From assembly GCA_011032825.1 (NCBI GenBank), contig JAADJZ010000004.1, forward strand, positions 2,108,001 to 2,172,000: a DNA stretch of 64,000 nt, written 5' to 3'. Positions 54,149-64,000 of this stretch are shown here, in pieces. This DNA comes from Massariosphaeria phaeospora (lineage: Eukaryota; Ascomycota; Dothideomycetes; Pleosporales). The stretch's first letter is position 1. Each line of letters opens with the position of its first letter. Both the position numbers and the translations under genes were made by a program. The notes beneath the pieces are model-generated. The model did not search any database. It was not told the DNA's origin and saw only the letters and a list, made by a program, of their open reading frames with translations.

Positions 54149-57100
54149 GTTTGCGAGTTGGGCAGGTGGAGTTGAAAGAGAGAAGTTGGTGTGGGTCAGG
54201 CAAGGAGTTGGTGTCAAGGACGTGAGATGGTGGTTGAAGACGGAGACAAAGAAGTGCGACGGCCGGATTTGGACGCGACGAGCATCGACGAATGCAGACA
54301 GGAACCAAAACATGATGGTTTAATGATGACAAAGACTAGATACACGCCATAAGGTTTAGTCGTTGGTTTACCAACGCGCTGGAATTAAAAGGCGTATGCC
54401 GAGCACAAGTGAATTAATACTACAAGCAGCTGCGTAGCGGTGAAGCGCTTGATGTTGCTTTCCTCAATCAGAGCTCTCCTTCTTCAAATAGGCGCAAAGC
54501 ATACTTCCTCCTGGCCACAACAGCCCACTGCGAGGTTGCGCCTGCGAAACGGCTATAGAGATGCGGGGTGGCATGGCTGCGCTCTGACGCTGCAGCTCAC
54601 TCCGTACTTCAGCATAGGTAGTCAGGCTTTCACTATCGATCGGCAGAGGAGGGTTACCTTAGATTGCCATGACATCCGGCCAATGTGATGGAGGTGTCTT
54701 CTTGATGATGAGGCATCGATGTGAGGGTGTTCGGGACGACGGAAGGATGGGTGATGTCATACTTCCGAGCCATTCCAAACCCAGCATAGCGCCGATCCGT
54801 TACTTGCACCACACTTCGCCATCCCGTCTCTTCCTCGATACATCGACATAGAATATCATCTTTCTGCATACCCTTCGCAATTCCACTGCGTCCTGGACAA
54901 ATGACGACAACACGCCCTCAACCGAGGCCTCAGGAATCTCATCACCTCCATCGGAAGTCCTGTTCAACTATCTTTTCTACTGCTATGCTCCTGAAATCCT
55001 AGACGTCTAACCGCTGCTTTGGATGCCTCAAACGTCTATGCCAATCTTCCATGCTACTCGGCTAGGGTGCATGCAGGTTTCGTCGAAACCCCTTCTTTAC
55101 CCACCCCTGGGGAGTCCAGAACCACCATATAGCATATTATCCTGTCGATGCGCACCCAAATAATGAAGCCTTCGGCCTGTGCAAGTTATATCTAGACATT
55201 ACCCATAGTGCCAGATACGATAAAGCTTTGTGAAGACAGAGGTAGACGATTTGGATGGTGCTACAAACCGCTAGACAATCAAGAGGAACGCGTGCGATGC
55301 TCATTCTAGCCCTAACCGACGAATCAAATTGCCGCGCCGGCTTCGCTATCCACCCTCAGCCTTGACTTCTGTCTTCGGCTGCGACATGCCTCCGGTCACT
55401 CTTCCTGCTTCTATCGTCATGGAGAACAAGTTATCCCCGGGGATATAGATGCAGAAGAACTGCAGGCACGGCCACTGCTTCCTTTCGGCCGTCCTTCCGT
55501 GTGTCCAGGCTGCCAAAATCTTTACACCATCCTTCAAACGATAAGAGCGGCACCAAATTTGAGTTTCGGGGCTGCTACTACATCTCTATCAGAGGTCGAG
55601 GAGAATTTCGAATACTCCCTGCACAGTTTGGTCCATGCTCTTGAAACGTTTTGCATGGTGTATTGGCTAACGCTCCCTTCATCGTTTCGGTCGCCTAATT
55701 TCGATGTTTTGCGTTCGAGCTGTAAGAGATCGTGCTTTGAGGTTGTTTTACCATTTGTAAGATATGTATTATCTAAAGACTAATCACCCTCCTTAACATA
55801 ATAATACTCACCCGTATTGCAGCCACTTGCATTAAACTGGTCCACGATTAGTACTATCCTAGAGAAATTAACTTCTTCATCGTTCAGAGGTGGCTACGGC
55901 TTTATGATGAAGAGCACATGCCATAGTTGCCTCGACGATTCGACGGCCTCGGATCGTTGAGCAATGGCGGCTATTAAGAACACAAATAGTGGATGAGAAT
56001 ATTTGTTGTGGTGTTGGAACGCACCGTTGTAAAATAAGGCAAGAAGGCCTATGGCTAGATTCAATCTGAAGAGTCCAACTGATGTTCGGTGTAAGTTCGA
56101 AAGCTGCACATATACACATCTGATAGGCTAGTGTCGATCCTTCTGCGTCTAGGATAGAACACATTATTTCGATTTGGACGTAACAGGCTGAAACGAAACA
56201 TGATGGCGTGAGAGGTGCGGTACTCTCGAATGAAGCCTGATAATCATCTTTAAGGCTTCGATGAGTTGTTGATTACTACCATCGGTTTTTTGACCATAAC
56301 AGTATTTCCTCCGCTTCTCGTGACGTGTGGCACTCCCTATTCCTATCGTGTACTTGAATTCCGTCTCTTATCAGTTTCGTCACTTGCTGGATATACGAAC
56401 GTGACAACTAACTCCTGCAGCCTGTGCGCTGAAATCCTAGCTTGCACTAGCTCTATTCAATTCGTTTGCCCTGCTGTAGATGATGTTGATAAGGTGAGTC
56501 TTAGCATGGTTAGTGCGGGCCCATATCTGTTCGCGAGGAGCGTAGTGTGGGGCCTGGGAGGGATCCATAGCTATAAGTCTTAGTCACTTATCCGCATCAG
56601 CCGGAGGCTTGTGCCTAAGAAAACGAAAATGAGAAAGATGAAAGCTAGTGAACAGAACGTTAAATTGTTAGAAGAGGCTTGGATATTCGGGCATGTGGAT
56701 GCAGGAACTTTACAGTCTATTGTGAGCGGCATTGATCTTGAGATGCTTTAAGTAGACTACGACCAAAACTGAACCACGTGTCTGCGATAGTGAGTAACTA
56801 TCTAGATAACACTATATATTGAACTATAGTTTAATTGATCAATTAGAGTCGTGCAGTTATTGCGAACTATGTTAACTACCTACTAATATCAAACGCAACA
56901 GATATAATTCGCAACGATATTAACTATTGTAGGCAGAGTAACTATAATGTTCGTTAGCAAACTGTTGGTGATGTTATATAAGTTTCCAGATATGCGTAGA
57001 TGCTTGATGCTAGGGCCCGAAACTCTAAGCTTTTCTTTCTTAGGACTAGAAACGCTAAATCGTATTGTTTGTTGATGCTGAGCTCTTTCAGGTCTCGCGA

Positions 57101-58250
57101 AATCTCCAACCTAAGCAATCGCAGCCGCTATTTTCAGAAACAAGTAGGGAGACTCTTCAAAAATTGTCTAGGTGTTGATATCTTCTTTCTAAATACTGTT
57201 GGTTAAGTGTTCTCGAACGCGGTTATTATATCTTTGGTGGTCGTTAGAGTAGCCTAGCTAGCGGACGTGGACCTGCACGGGTTCAAGGATGAGAGTCGTC
57301 CTATATTTCATTCATAAATCGAAGCTGGAATAGAACGGTGTCCGGTGCTTTGGTCTTGAAATAAGGCTCAGATTAGATGTACCCCAACGTATTTGTGTTA
57401 TGCACAAAACATAGCGAGCATATAGCTTACCGATAACGCTTCATCCTGGACTTAGTGTCCATTGGACTCAATTGATATCACTAGACTCTCCTGGAGATCC
57501 CCAGACTTGCGATAGCTTTCGCGATAGTGACGCCAAACAGAGTACACGTCTTCTACGTCCCTGTCCTATCACCGTAAACTCATGCTAAGTTCAGCAACTT
57601 CCAATTGCTATGTGCAAGGTGTAATCGTGCCGTAGGTACGGGCGATAAATCCAGTATTCTGCTGAATTCGGACTGGTCTGTATTGAAGGTGGCTCATTGT
57701 GAGCTTCGTACGGTAGGTGATTACGTATGAAAACATCCCCTCATGCTCCTTCCAGTCTCGGAACTGCAGGCTATTCGGGCGGATGTTGGTGGCCCAGCTT
57801 CTATAAGTAGTCATCGTTCTCTTCCTCGCTGGTGTTGGATACCATGGAAAGTCGACAAAGATAACCATCGCCTTAGGCGACCTAGAGAGAGAGTGACATT
57901 GACGCCATTAGCACGCAGACAAGGTGGACTTCTCAGGTGCAGTAGTACAATTCTCCATACCCAGACCTGCTACCGCGACATTAGATTTCCTGCACTGCTC
58001 TAGCTCTTTTGCAAAGAAACATCTCCGGGGATGCACCGCAATAACGAGTCTCTTGCACCTCATCGGCAGCCGGAAGGACGTGATGGCCGAATTGGGTTTC
58101 AAGAAACGTTTGTGAGGAGACGAAGCATGATGCTTGAAAATCGGGATTTAATGACTTGCAAACCAGTTGTGCCGTTGTCTGTCGTGTCGTGATGGAGTCG
58201 TGATGGGGCGAAGGTCGTTGTTCCGATCTCGGGCGCCTTCCGTATCTGTC
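54149..58250. other. Largest gene-free stretch of the window, with decayed coding traces
   Basis: About 4.1 kb. On the minus strand, 55346-56109 contains protein-like stretches in different frames (LNLAIGLLALFYNGAFQHH, a membrane-helix-like piece, and WPCLQFFCIYIPGDNLFSMT). No consistent start, splice sites or single frame join them, so a decayed gene is possible. 56700-57250 is AT-rich. Everything else is featureless. Confidence 0.35.
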
Positions 58251-58267
58251 GCAGAGTTGAGTCGGAG

Positions 58268-58454
58268 GCTGCAAGATAAGGTGCGATCCCCCCCTTATGA
58301 CTAACCCAACTAAGCAAGACCCTCACTTCCGAGACTCCGTGACATTTCCCCTGGATCTATCCATCGCTGAGTTGAGTCGTCAAACACGACACGCAAGCTG
58401 CAAGATAAGGTCCGATTCGCACCTTATGACTAAGCATCCGATCCCTATCGATAA
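58268..58454 (+). promoter_or_regulatory. GATA-factor motifs in a duplicated promoter segment
   Basis: Two copies of GCTGCAAGATAAGGTNCGAT (58268-58287 region and 58397-58416 region), each followed by CCTTATGACTAA, lie about 130 and 270 bp upstream of the amidohydrolase start. Each contains AGATAA, matching the HGATAR consensus of AreA-type GATA factors. A third match, CGATAA, is at 58449-58454. In the second copy ATAAGGT and ACCTTAT form a 7-bp inverted repeat. The function is inferred from consensus only. Confidence 0.4.
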
Positions 58455-58550
58455 GCGCACCGATCGCAAAGTCCCAAAAACATCTCCTAAAGTTCTCCAC
58501 ACCACTTACTCTAATCACATACACCAAGGTGGTACAGGTCCGGCGATAGC

Positions 58551-60448
58551 ATGCCATCAATATCCACCCTCTTTTGGGCATCTATTCCCGTTATCCTCGC
58601 TGCAGCCATCTATCAAGTCGGGATCCCGGACGCCGCCTTCAAACTGGTACCCGAGTTGCTGTTTATCAAGATAATACGGAATTTCTTCACCACAACACAC
58701 TGCTACAAAACCGTCAATACGCTTTCATCTAGCCTGCCACGGGCAGAGTGCTTCAGTGTGTCTGGTGGGAAGTTTTCGCGTGTGTTCGTCGACGAGACAT
58801 CGTTCGAGATCACGAAGGAGGCAAGATCGGGGCACGTGATCCCTGGATTGTGGGATGGACATGGGCATCTGTTACAGTATGGGGAGTTACTACATTCAGC
58901 TAATCTATTTGGAACAGAGTCAATGGATGAGGTGAAAGAGAGACTTGTCGAATATCGGGCTGCTCATGAAGACGCGGGCTCGAGCGAGCAGTGGTTGAGA
59001 GGTGTTGGCTGGGACCAGGCGAACTTCGACGGGATGTGGCCAGTAACAGTAGGTTGAAATGCTCTTTCTTATTCGGGGTTTAGCTCAGTTCATCTGTAGG
59101 CTGCGGAGACCTTTCACTAACTCTCCATAGTCGGACTTGGAGATCGGCGGTTCCTTCAAAGACTTGTACGTCATGTTGGACCGAGTTGATGTCCACTGCA
59201 TATGGGTCTCTCAAAAGGTGCTGTCACTTCTTCCTTCACCCCTTCCCTCAGTACCAGGCGGAGAGATCCCGGCAGAAGGCGTCTTCTGCGACAACGCCAT
59301 GGATCTCGTAATGAAGCACTACCCAAAGCCGACCAAAGAGCGAAAGACGAAGTGGATCAAGGACGCGATGTGGGAATTGAACAAGCTTGGTGTCGTTGGA
59401 ATACATGATGCTGGAGTCTTTCCTCTAGAAGTTAAACTCTACGAGGAACTGGTCGGCGACGATGACTGGAATGTGAGAGTCTACGCGATGATCGAATGCG
59501 AGACGCGCAATACATTCTGTCCCACAAATGCCGCCAAGATAAGCGCTACCAATGGAAAGCTGCACGTAAGTAGCGTGAAGCTATTCGGAGGTGAATGATT
59601 TACTGTCTTCCGTTGAGCGGTCATGCTGACTTCTTCCAGATGGCGCTCTCGGCAGCTGGGGCAGCGCTATGATCGAGCCGTACAGCGACAAGCAAACCTC
59701 GTCCGGATCTCTTCTTGTCAACGCGACTACACTGGCCAGACTTACTCATGACTGGGCGACAGCGGGCTACCAAGTGAACATCCATGCCATCGGCGACCTA
59801 GCCAACCGCCTCGCCATCGACGCTTTCGAATCCGCTCTGAAAGCCCTTTGCCCCGGCCTCAGTCCCCACGAATGTCAGACCAAACACCGGTTCCGCATCG
59901 AACATGCTCAGATCATCCACCCAGACGACCAGAAGCGCATGGCGAAGATCGGCATCATCCCGTCGATCCAACCCACGCACGCGACCTCAGACATGCCGTA
60001 CGCAGAGGACAGACTCGGCAGGCAGCGAACGGAAACTGAAGCCTACCGCATGCGGTCACTCCTCCCGCTGAATCCGGTGCTCGGCAGTGACTTCCCGGTT
60101 GAGCCAGCGAACATCTTTGAGGGAATCTACGCAGCCGGCACGCGACGGTCCCCACTCACCGGGCTCGACGCTTCAGGGGGTACAGCAGGATGGTATCCCT
60201 CCGAGACGATCACACTCGAAGACGCTCTTGAGGGTTTTACAAAAAATCCCGCCTACGCGTCGTTTCTCGAAGGCAAGGCTGGAGTCATAGAAGCGGGTGC
60301 GTATGCCGACTGGGTGGTTCTCGACGAGCCACTTGAGTCACTGGACTACGAGTCGATCAGGAAGGTCAAAGTCAGGGAGACGTGGGTGGCGGGGAAGAGG
60401 GTATACAAACGGCCTGGACCAGTGGATCTTCCCTGGAAAAAGGACTGA
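58551..60448 (+). CDS. YtcJ-like amidohydrolase (amidohydrolase family 3)
   Basis: Three exons, 58551-59048, 59131-59590 and 59640-60448 (introns 82 and 49 bp), give 588 residues. A hydrophobic N-terminus (LFWASIPVILAAAIYQVG) is likely a signal anchor, so the enzyme is probably secreted or membrane-bound. Metal-binding motifs of the amidohydrolase superfamily are visible. They are DGHGH in VIPGLWDGHGHLL (about residue 105), HDAG near the end of exon 2, HAIGD and FRIEHAQ in exon 3, and the Asp of GSDFPVEP. Family members hydrolyse amide or C-N bonds in small molecules such as N-substituted formamides; the exact substrate is unknown. The exon junctions restore VT/SDLEIGGSF and LFGD/GALGSWG, which are typical of the family. 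Confidence 0.9.
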
Positions 60449-61196
60449 GTGGGTGCGTGCTATTCCCCACACGTTCTCCCACGCCAGCCAGACCGGAATC
60501 CAAGCATAGCGGGCCACGCGCGTTTAGCGAAGGCACAGGCGTTATGGCTTATATAAGAGGTGAGAATTTGAACGACGCCGTCGCAAAGTGTCAAGGGTTT
60601 GCCGGCTCTCAACCACCCACTATCCATGGGTTGTCTCTCACCCCAACGTCGCATGTCATACCTCCCAACCCCGGTTATCTGGAAGGCAACCTTGTATAGA
60701 GTCCCCCACCCCCAGTCAATCATAGTAAAAAAATCTAGCAGTTACCCCTGACATGCTTACCCACCTGGGAATAGTTCCCGTCGCCCGACACAGATTCTTC
60801 AAAGCACGACACCCGAGGACCATCACGGTGCTCAAAAGCGGCGATCCAACCATACCAGCTTGATTAACGCACATATACTCGGTAACCACGCGTGCCGTTG
60901 CGGTAGTGCGTGTCACTTTTTTTCCTTTCCCTTGTATTTTTTTCTTGTTTCGTGGCCTCATCTGAACTACATATATAGCACGAGCCTCGACCATGTCAAC
61001 ACAGACCGTTAACTGCTCACGCCGGCCACGCAGCCCCGCATACAATCACAGTCGTGCAACGGACCTCCTATACCAAACACTGCAACCAAACGCCGAAATG
61101 GACACTCCGCACCTGCCCGCGACTGGCTTCAACACTTCGAACCCGTGCCATCGCCAGCACCAGCGGAACGATACGCCGCCGTCGACACCCAACACC
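60449..61196. other. Intergenic region and 5' leader of the nicotianamine synthase gene
   Basis: About 750 bp. A reverse-oriented AGATAA, a possible GATA-factor site, lies near 60677-60682. The pyrimidine tract and TATA box noted above follow. No gene supported. Confidence 0.35.
60972..60977 (+). promoter_or_regulatory. TATA box of the nicotianamine synthase gene
   Basis: TATATA, preceded by a long pyrimidine-rich tract (about 60915-60955). It lies only 16 bp before an in-frame ATG at 60993, too close for that ATG to be in the transcript if the TATA box is used. This favours the ATG at 61197 as the start codon. Confidence 0.45.
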
Positions 61197-62356
61197 ATGG
61201 CTTCCTCCGCGCACCAGCTCGCCGACGAGCTCCGATCCATCTACCACTCCCTCGTCGTTCTCCCCTCGCTCGTGCCAGGCGAACAAGTCAACAGGCTGCT
61301 CACGCGCCTCGTGAACCTGTGCACCGCACCGTACAGCGACGACCTCGCCTCGTACCTCCTCTCGATACAAGGCGTCGACGACCTCTGCAAGCAGCTCCGT
61401 CCGCTGTGCGCCACCGCCGAAGGCGAACTAGAACGACACTGGGCCAGCCGCATCATCGAGGAATCCACGCGCCTCCAAAGTACACACACACCCTACCCTA
61501 CTCCTCTACGCTCTAAACCCCCGTTCAAACATCAACTAACCACCCCCACCCCCCTCAGTGTCCCCCACCCCCACCCTCACCACCCTCCTCCCAACCTTCC
61601 CCTACCACACAAACTACCTCGACCTCTCGCGCCTCGAATGCTCCGCGCTGGAAGCCTTTCTTCCCCCCTGCGCACAGCCCACGTGCCGCCCAACGCCCTG
61701 CCGCCTCGCCTTCCTCGGCTCGGGGCCCTTGCCCCTCACGTCGCTGTGCCTGCTGGCGCGCTACCCAGACGCCCGCGTGCACAACATCGACCGCGACATC
61801 GACGCGTTGGGAGTTTCGCGGCGGCTGGCGGAGCGCCTGGGCGGGGACGTAAGCGGGCGCATGAGCTGGGCGTGCGAGGATGTGGCGGCGGACGAGAGCG
61901 CGCGTGGTGGCGGCGTAGATAAAGACAAAGATAAAGATGGGTTTCTCGCGAAGACGGACTGGCGCGCGTTCCAGGTTGTCTTTCTTGCTGCGCTGGTGGG
62001 CTTGGACACGCAGGCTAAACTCGCGGTTCTGGAGATGCTGGCGCGGAAGTTGGAGGTGGGGACGTTGGTGGTGGTGCGGAGTGCGAGGGGGTTGCGGGGC
62101 GTGCTGTATCCGGTGAGTGATCATTTCCATGGGGAGGGGAGGGGGTGGGTTGATGGGCGGGGTCGAGGGTCATGGAGCGATGTCCAATCTACTTGAACCT
62201 AGTAGAAAATTATGGCATGCTGACAATATCATCACCACGCAGGTCCTCGAGCTCTCCGACGACCTCGCGCGCATAGGCTACGAGGTGCTAGTCGAAGTGC
62301 ATCCGTGGACCAAGGTCGTCAATTCGATTGTCATTTTGCGGGTAAAGGAGCGATGA
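61197..62356 (+). CDS. Nicotianamine synthase family protein
   Basis: Three exons, 61197-61479, 61559-62112 and 62243-62356 (introns 79 and 130 bp), give 316 residues, the usual length of the family. The enzyme joins three S-adenosylmethionine aminocarboxypropyl groups into the metal chelator nicotianamine in plants; fungal members exist. Key blocks are FPYHTNYLDLSRLEC and LAFLGSGPLPLTSLCLLARY (SAM-binding loop). Others are VHNIDRDIDALGVSRRLAERLG, FQVVFLAALVGLD and GTLVVVRSARGLRGVLYPV. The C-terminus is WTKVVNSIVILRVKER. The NIDRD segment corresponds to the acidic end of strand 2. The start at 61197 (MASSAHQLADELRSIYHSL) matches family N-termini; an in-frame ATG at 60993 would add 68 low-complexity residues. 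A role in iron, zinc or nickel homeostasis is likely by family. Confidence 0.9.
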
Positions 62357-62701
62357 GTGAGAGCGTACGGGACGCCGGACGGCGAAGTATCACTGACGAG
62401 TGGGTGTTTTCCGGGAACGTCATATTTCTTCCCAAGAGTTGCATGCATCTTAGAAAGTGCGGATAAGCTGGTGGCATAGGAGAACTCTTATTTTACATAT
62501 CATAGTGCTATCCCTTTTCCGAGCAGCTCCATCAATCGCTCTGGTATATGCAGAGACTTCGGTACTACCCCTCAATAACGCAATGTTTTAACCCTTCCAC
62601 AGAAACGTGAAACTTCTTGCTGTGGAGTTGTTGATCATCCGAATCCGTTCCAATTGAACGTGAATGCATGCTAACGCACCATAAAACCCCGAAAATTCCA
62701 C
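62357..62701. other. 3' flank between convergent genes
   Basis: About 345 bp between the stop codons of the nicotianamine synthase and the ERCC6L2-like gene. A TTATTTTACATATCAT stretch near 62488 may serve polyadenylation. Nothing else. Confidence 0.35.
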
Positions 62702-64000
62702 TCAACCCTCGCGCATCCGAAACTGCTTCCCGACCTCCTTCCTGCGCGCCCAATAAAACCGCTCGAGCAACTTCCTCCGATCATCCTGCGTCATGCCCTC
62801 GACCACCAGCGCGAACTCCACCGGATCCTCATACCCGCTCCACTCCGCCATGGAGCAGAACTGTCTGCGGCGAATACTCTCATCGGGTCTATATCGGTAG
62901 TTGATCTGGAACTCGCCTCCCAAGCCGGCGGTACCTTCGCCAACGACGCGCAGATCCGATCTGTCTCTGTTCCCGTCGCTCTCGTCGTCGCCGCTGTATT
63001 CAACGTCGTCATTGTCGCCGTTGGGGTCGAGATTCTGCGACTGCGAGGCCGCGAACACGCGTTTGCCGCTCATGTCGATGTCGTTGCGGAGCTCCATGGC
63101 CTGCTTGCCCAGGCGAGCTTCTATCTCGCTGCGGCCGATGACCTCGGAGTTCTCGTGCGTGTACTGCACGCCCGCCTTTGCGAGAATGGCGTTCACGGCG
63201 TCGACGCCCGCGCGCTTGGTGTACTTCTTGCGGCCGCGGCCACTTGCCTTGGTGGTCTCGCCGGGGGCAACGTCAGTGGGGGATGATATGAAGGAGGCGG
63301 CGAATTTCTTGATTTGGCTGCCGAGGTTGGTGTCGTCGTCGGTAATGCCGAGGGATTTGTTGCTGAGGATGTCGTCGTCGTCGTCGTCGGCGGAGGGTTG
63401 CGTGTCGTCGAAGTGGATGTCCATGGCTTTGACGCCGGCGCGTGTCTCGGCGACGTTGGTCTTGTGGATGGTTTCGCGAAGGAGCAGCGAGTTTTCTTGA
63501 AACGTGAAGAGGTTCTCCAGGCCGAACAGCTCGCCTTTCTGGCCGGCTTGGTCCATGACTCCCTTGAAGTAGCGGCGCTCGTCGGAAGCGTTGTAGGCGA
63601 TATTGGCTTGCTGCTGCTTGTAGATCTGGCGCGCGTAGACGATCTCTTCGATTGTGCCCGAGGAGACGAGGCGGAAGACCTCGACATCGCGCGTTTGGCC
63701 GATTCGGTAGGCTCGGTCTTGGGCTTGGAGATCCCAGGCGGGGTTCCAGTTTGGGTCGACGACGACGACTTTGTTGGCGGAGGTGATGTTTAAGCCTACG
63801 CCGCCGGCTTTGGTGCTGATCAGGAAGACAAATTGTTCGGGATCTGAGTTGAAGTCTGCGACGACTTTGGCGCGGTCCTCGTACGTCATGCCCCCATCAA
63901 GGTAGTTGAAGTTGTATTTAGTGCCATCGATGTCGAAGAGCCCGCGGAGCAATCGTAGCAGACGTACCGAGTGCGAGAAGATGAGCACCTTGTCCCCGTT
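62702..64000 (-). CDS. ERCC6L2-like SNF2-family ATPase, C-terminal part (cut by window edge)
   Basis: A frame of 432 codons open to the window end, so the N-terminus and helicase motifs I-III lie beyond 64000. Present are the RecA2 lobe motifs of SNF2 proteins: VLIFSHSVRLLRLL, FLISTKAGGVGLNI (motif V) and PNWNPAWDLQAQDRAYRIGQ (motif VI). The next block, RQIYKQQQANIAYN, RRYFKGV, KGELFGLENLFTFQ and TRAGVKAMDI, matches the segment after the helicase in ERCC6L2 rather than CSB/Rad26 or Swi2. The tail has an acidic run, a GRGRKKY patch and a C-terminal MAEWSGYEDPVEFALVVEGM block. Such proteins act in transcription-associated DNA repair and end joining. It is convergent with the nicotianamine synthase gene, about 350 bp away. 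Confidence 0.88.
   Translation of the reverse strand, partial: NGDKVLIFSHSVRLLRLLRGLFDIDGTKYNFNYLDGGMTYEDRAKVVADFNSDPEQFVFLISTKAGGVGLNITSANKVVVVDPNWNPAWDLQAQDRAYRIGQTRDVEVFRLVSSGTIEEIVYARQIYKQQQANIAYNASDERRYFKGVMDQAGQKGELFGLENLFTFQENSLLLRETIHKTNVAETRAGVKAMDIHFDDTQPSADDDDDDILSNKSLGITDDDTNLGSQIKKFAASFISSPTDVAPGETTKASGRGRKKYTKRAGVDAVNAILAKAGVQYTHENSEVIGRSEIEARLGKQAMELRNDIDMSGKRVFAASQSQNLDPNGDNDDVEYSGDDESDGNRDRSDLRVVGEGTAGLGGEFQINYRYRPDESIRRRQFCSMAEWSGYEDPVEFALVVEGMTQDDRRKLLERFYWARRKEVGKQFRMREG

Noticed and set aside
1..64000. Secondary-metabolite or other co-regulated gene cluster
   Set aside because: A methyltransferase and a transporter are adjacent, but there is no backbone synthase, regulator or oxygenase, and the other genes are unrelated housekeeping or unknown functions.

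Overview
The window is nuclear DNA of a filamentous ascomycete, probably a Dothideomycete. Genes are short-intron genes: introns of about 47-130 bp, GTRNGT-type donors and CTAAC-like branch points. They encode fungal families such as a Jen1-type carboxylate permease, a fungal rhodopsin-domain protein, a fungal nicotianamine synthase and an ERCC6L2-like SNF2 ATPase. GC-rich gene blocks alternate with AT-rich repeat blocks whose decayed transposases carry stops that are almost all TAA or TAG. That is the footprint of repeat-induced point mutation (RIP). I see no rRNA or convincing tRNA gene, no CRISPR array and no prokaryotic features.

Layout. 1-6 kb is a transposon graveyard: an internally deleted hAT element, the 3' end of a Ty3/gypsy chromovirus with a probable LTR, a cluster of degenerate inverted repeats, and a complete 1,853-bp pogo/Fot1 element. 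6-24.4 kb is mostly genic and mostly on the minus strand: a SAM methyltransferase, a Jen1-like transporter, an M28 glutamate-carboxypeptidase-like protein, a double RING-like protein, a membrane-anchored unknown, a second zinc-finger protein and two short unknowns. 24.4-31 kb is gene-poor, with diverged repeats, a pol III-like unit and one small three-exon gene. 31-34.2 kb holds a surface glycoprotein and a coiled-coil unknown. 34.9-37 kb is a second pogo/Fot1 element with perfect 43-bp inverted repeats. 38.8-44.8 kb carries two broken copies of one F-box-like family, one intact distant relative and an acidic unknown. 46.6-48.1 kb is a six-exon rhodopsin-domain protein. 51-54.2 kb has small genes and a multi-pass membrane protein. 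54.2-58.5 kb is nearly empty. 58.5-64 kb returns to strong genes: a YtcJ-like amidohydrolase, a nicotianamine synthase, and the C-terminal half of an ERCC6L2-like repair ATPase cut by the window edge.

No operon-like or secondary-metabolite cluster logic links the genes, which look like independent transcription units. The most notable items are the RIP-killed pogo element whose inverted repeats are untouched, the shared double-motif architecture of the inverted repeats of both pogo elements, the nicotianamine synthase, the small decayed F-box-like family between the mobile elements, and a pol III-like unit of unknown nature near 27.5 kb. Exon boundaries were placed by eye from splice signals and frame continuity. 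For every multi-exon gene with joined coordinates below, the exon lengths sum to a whole number of codons.
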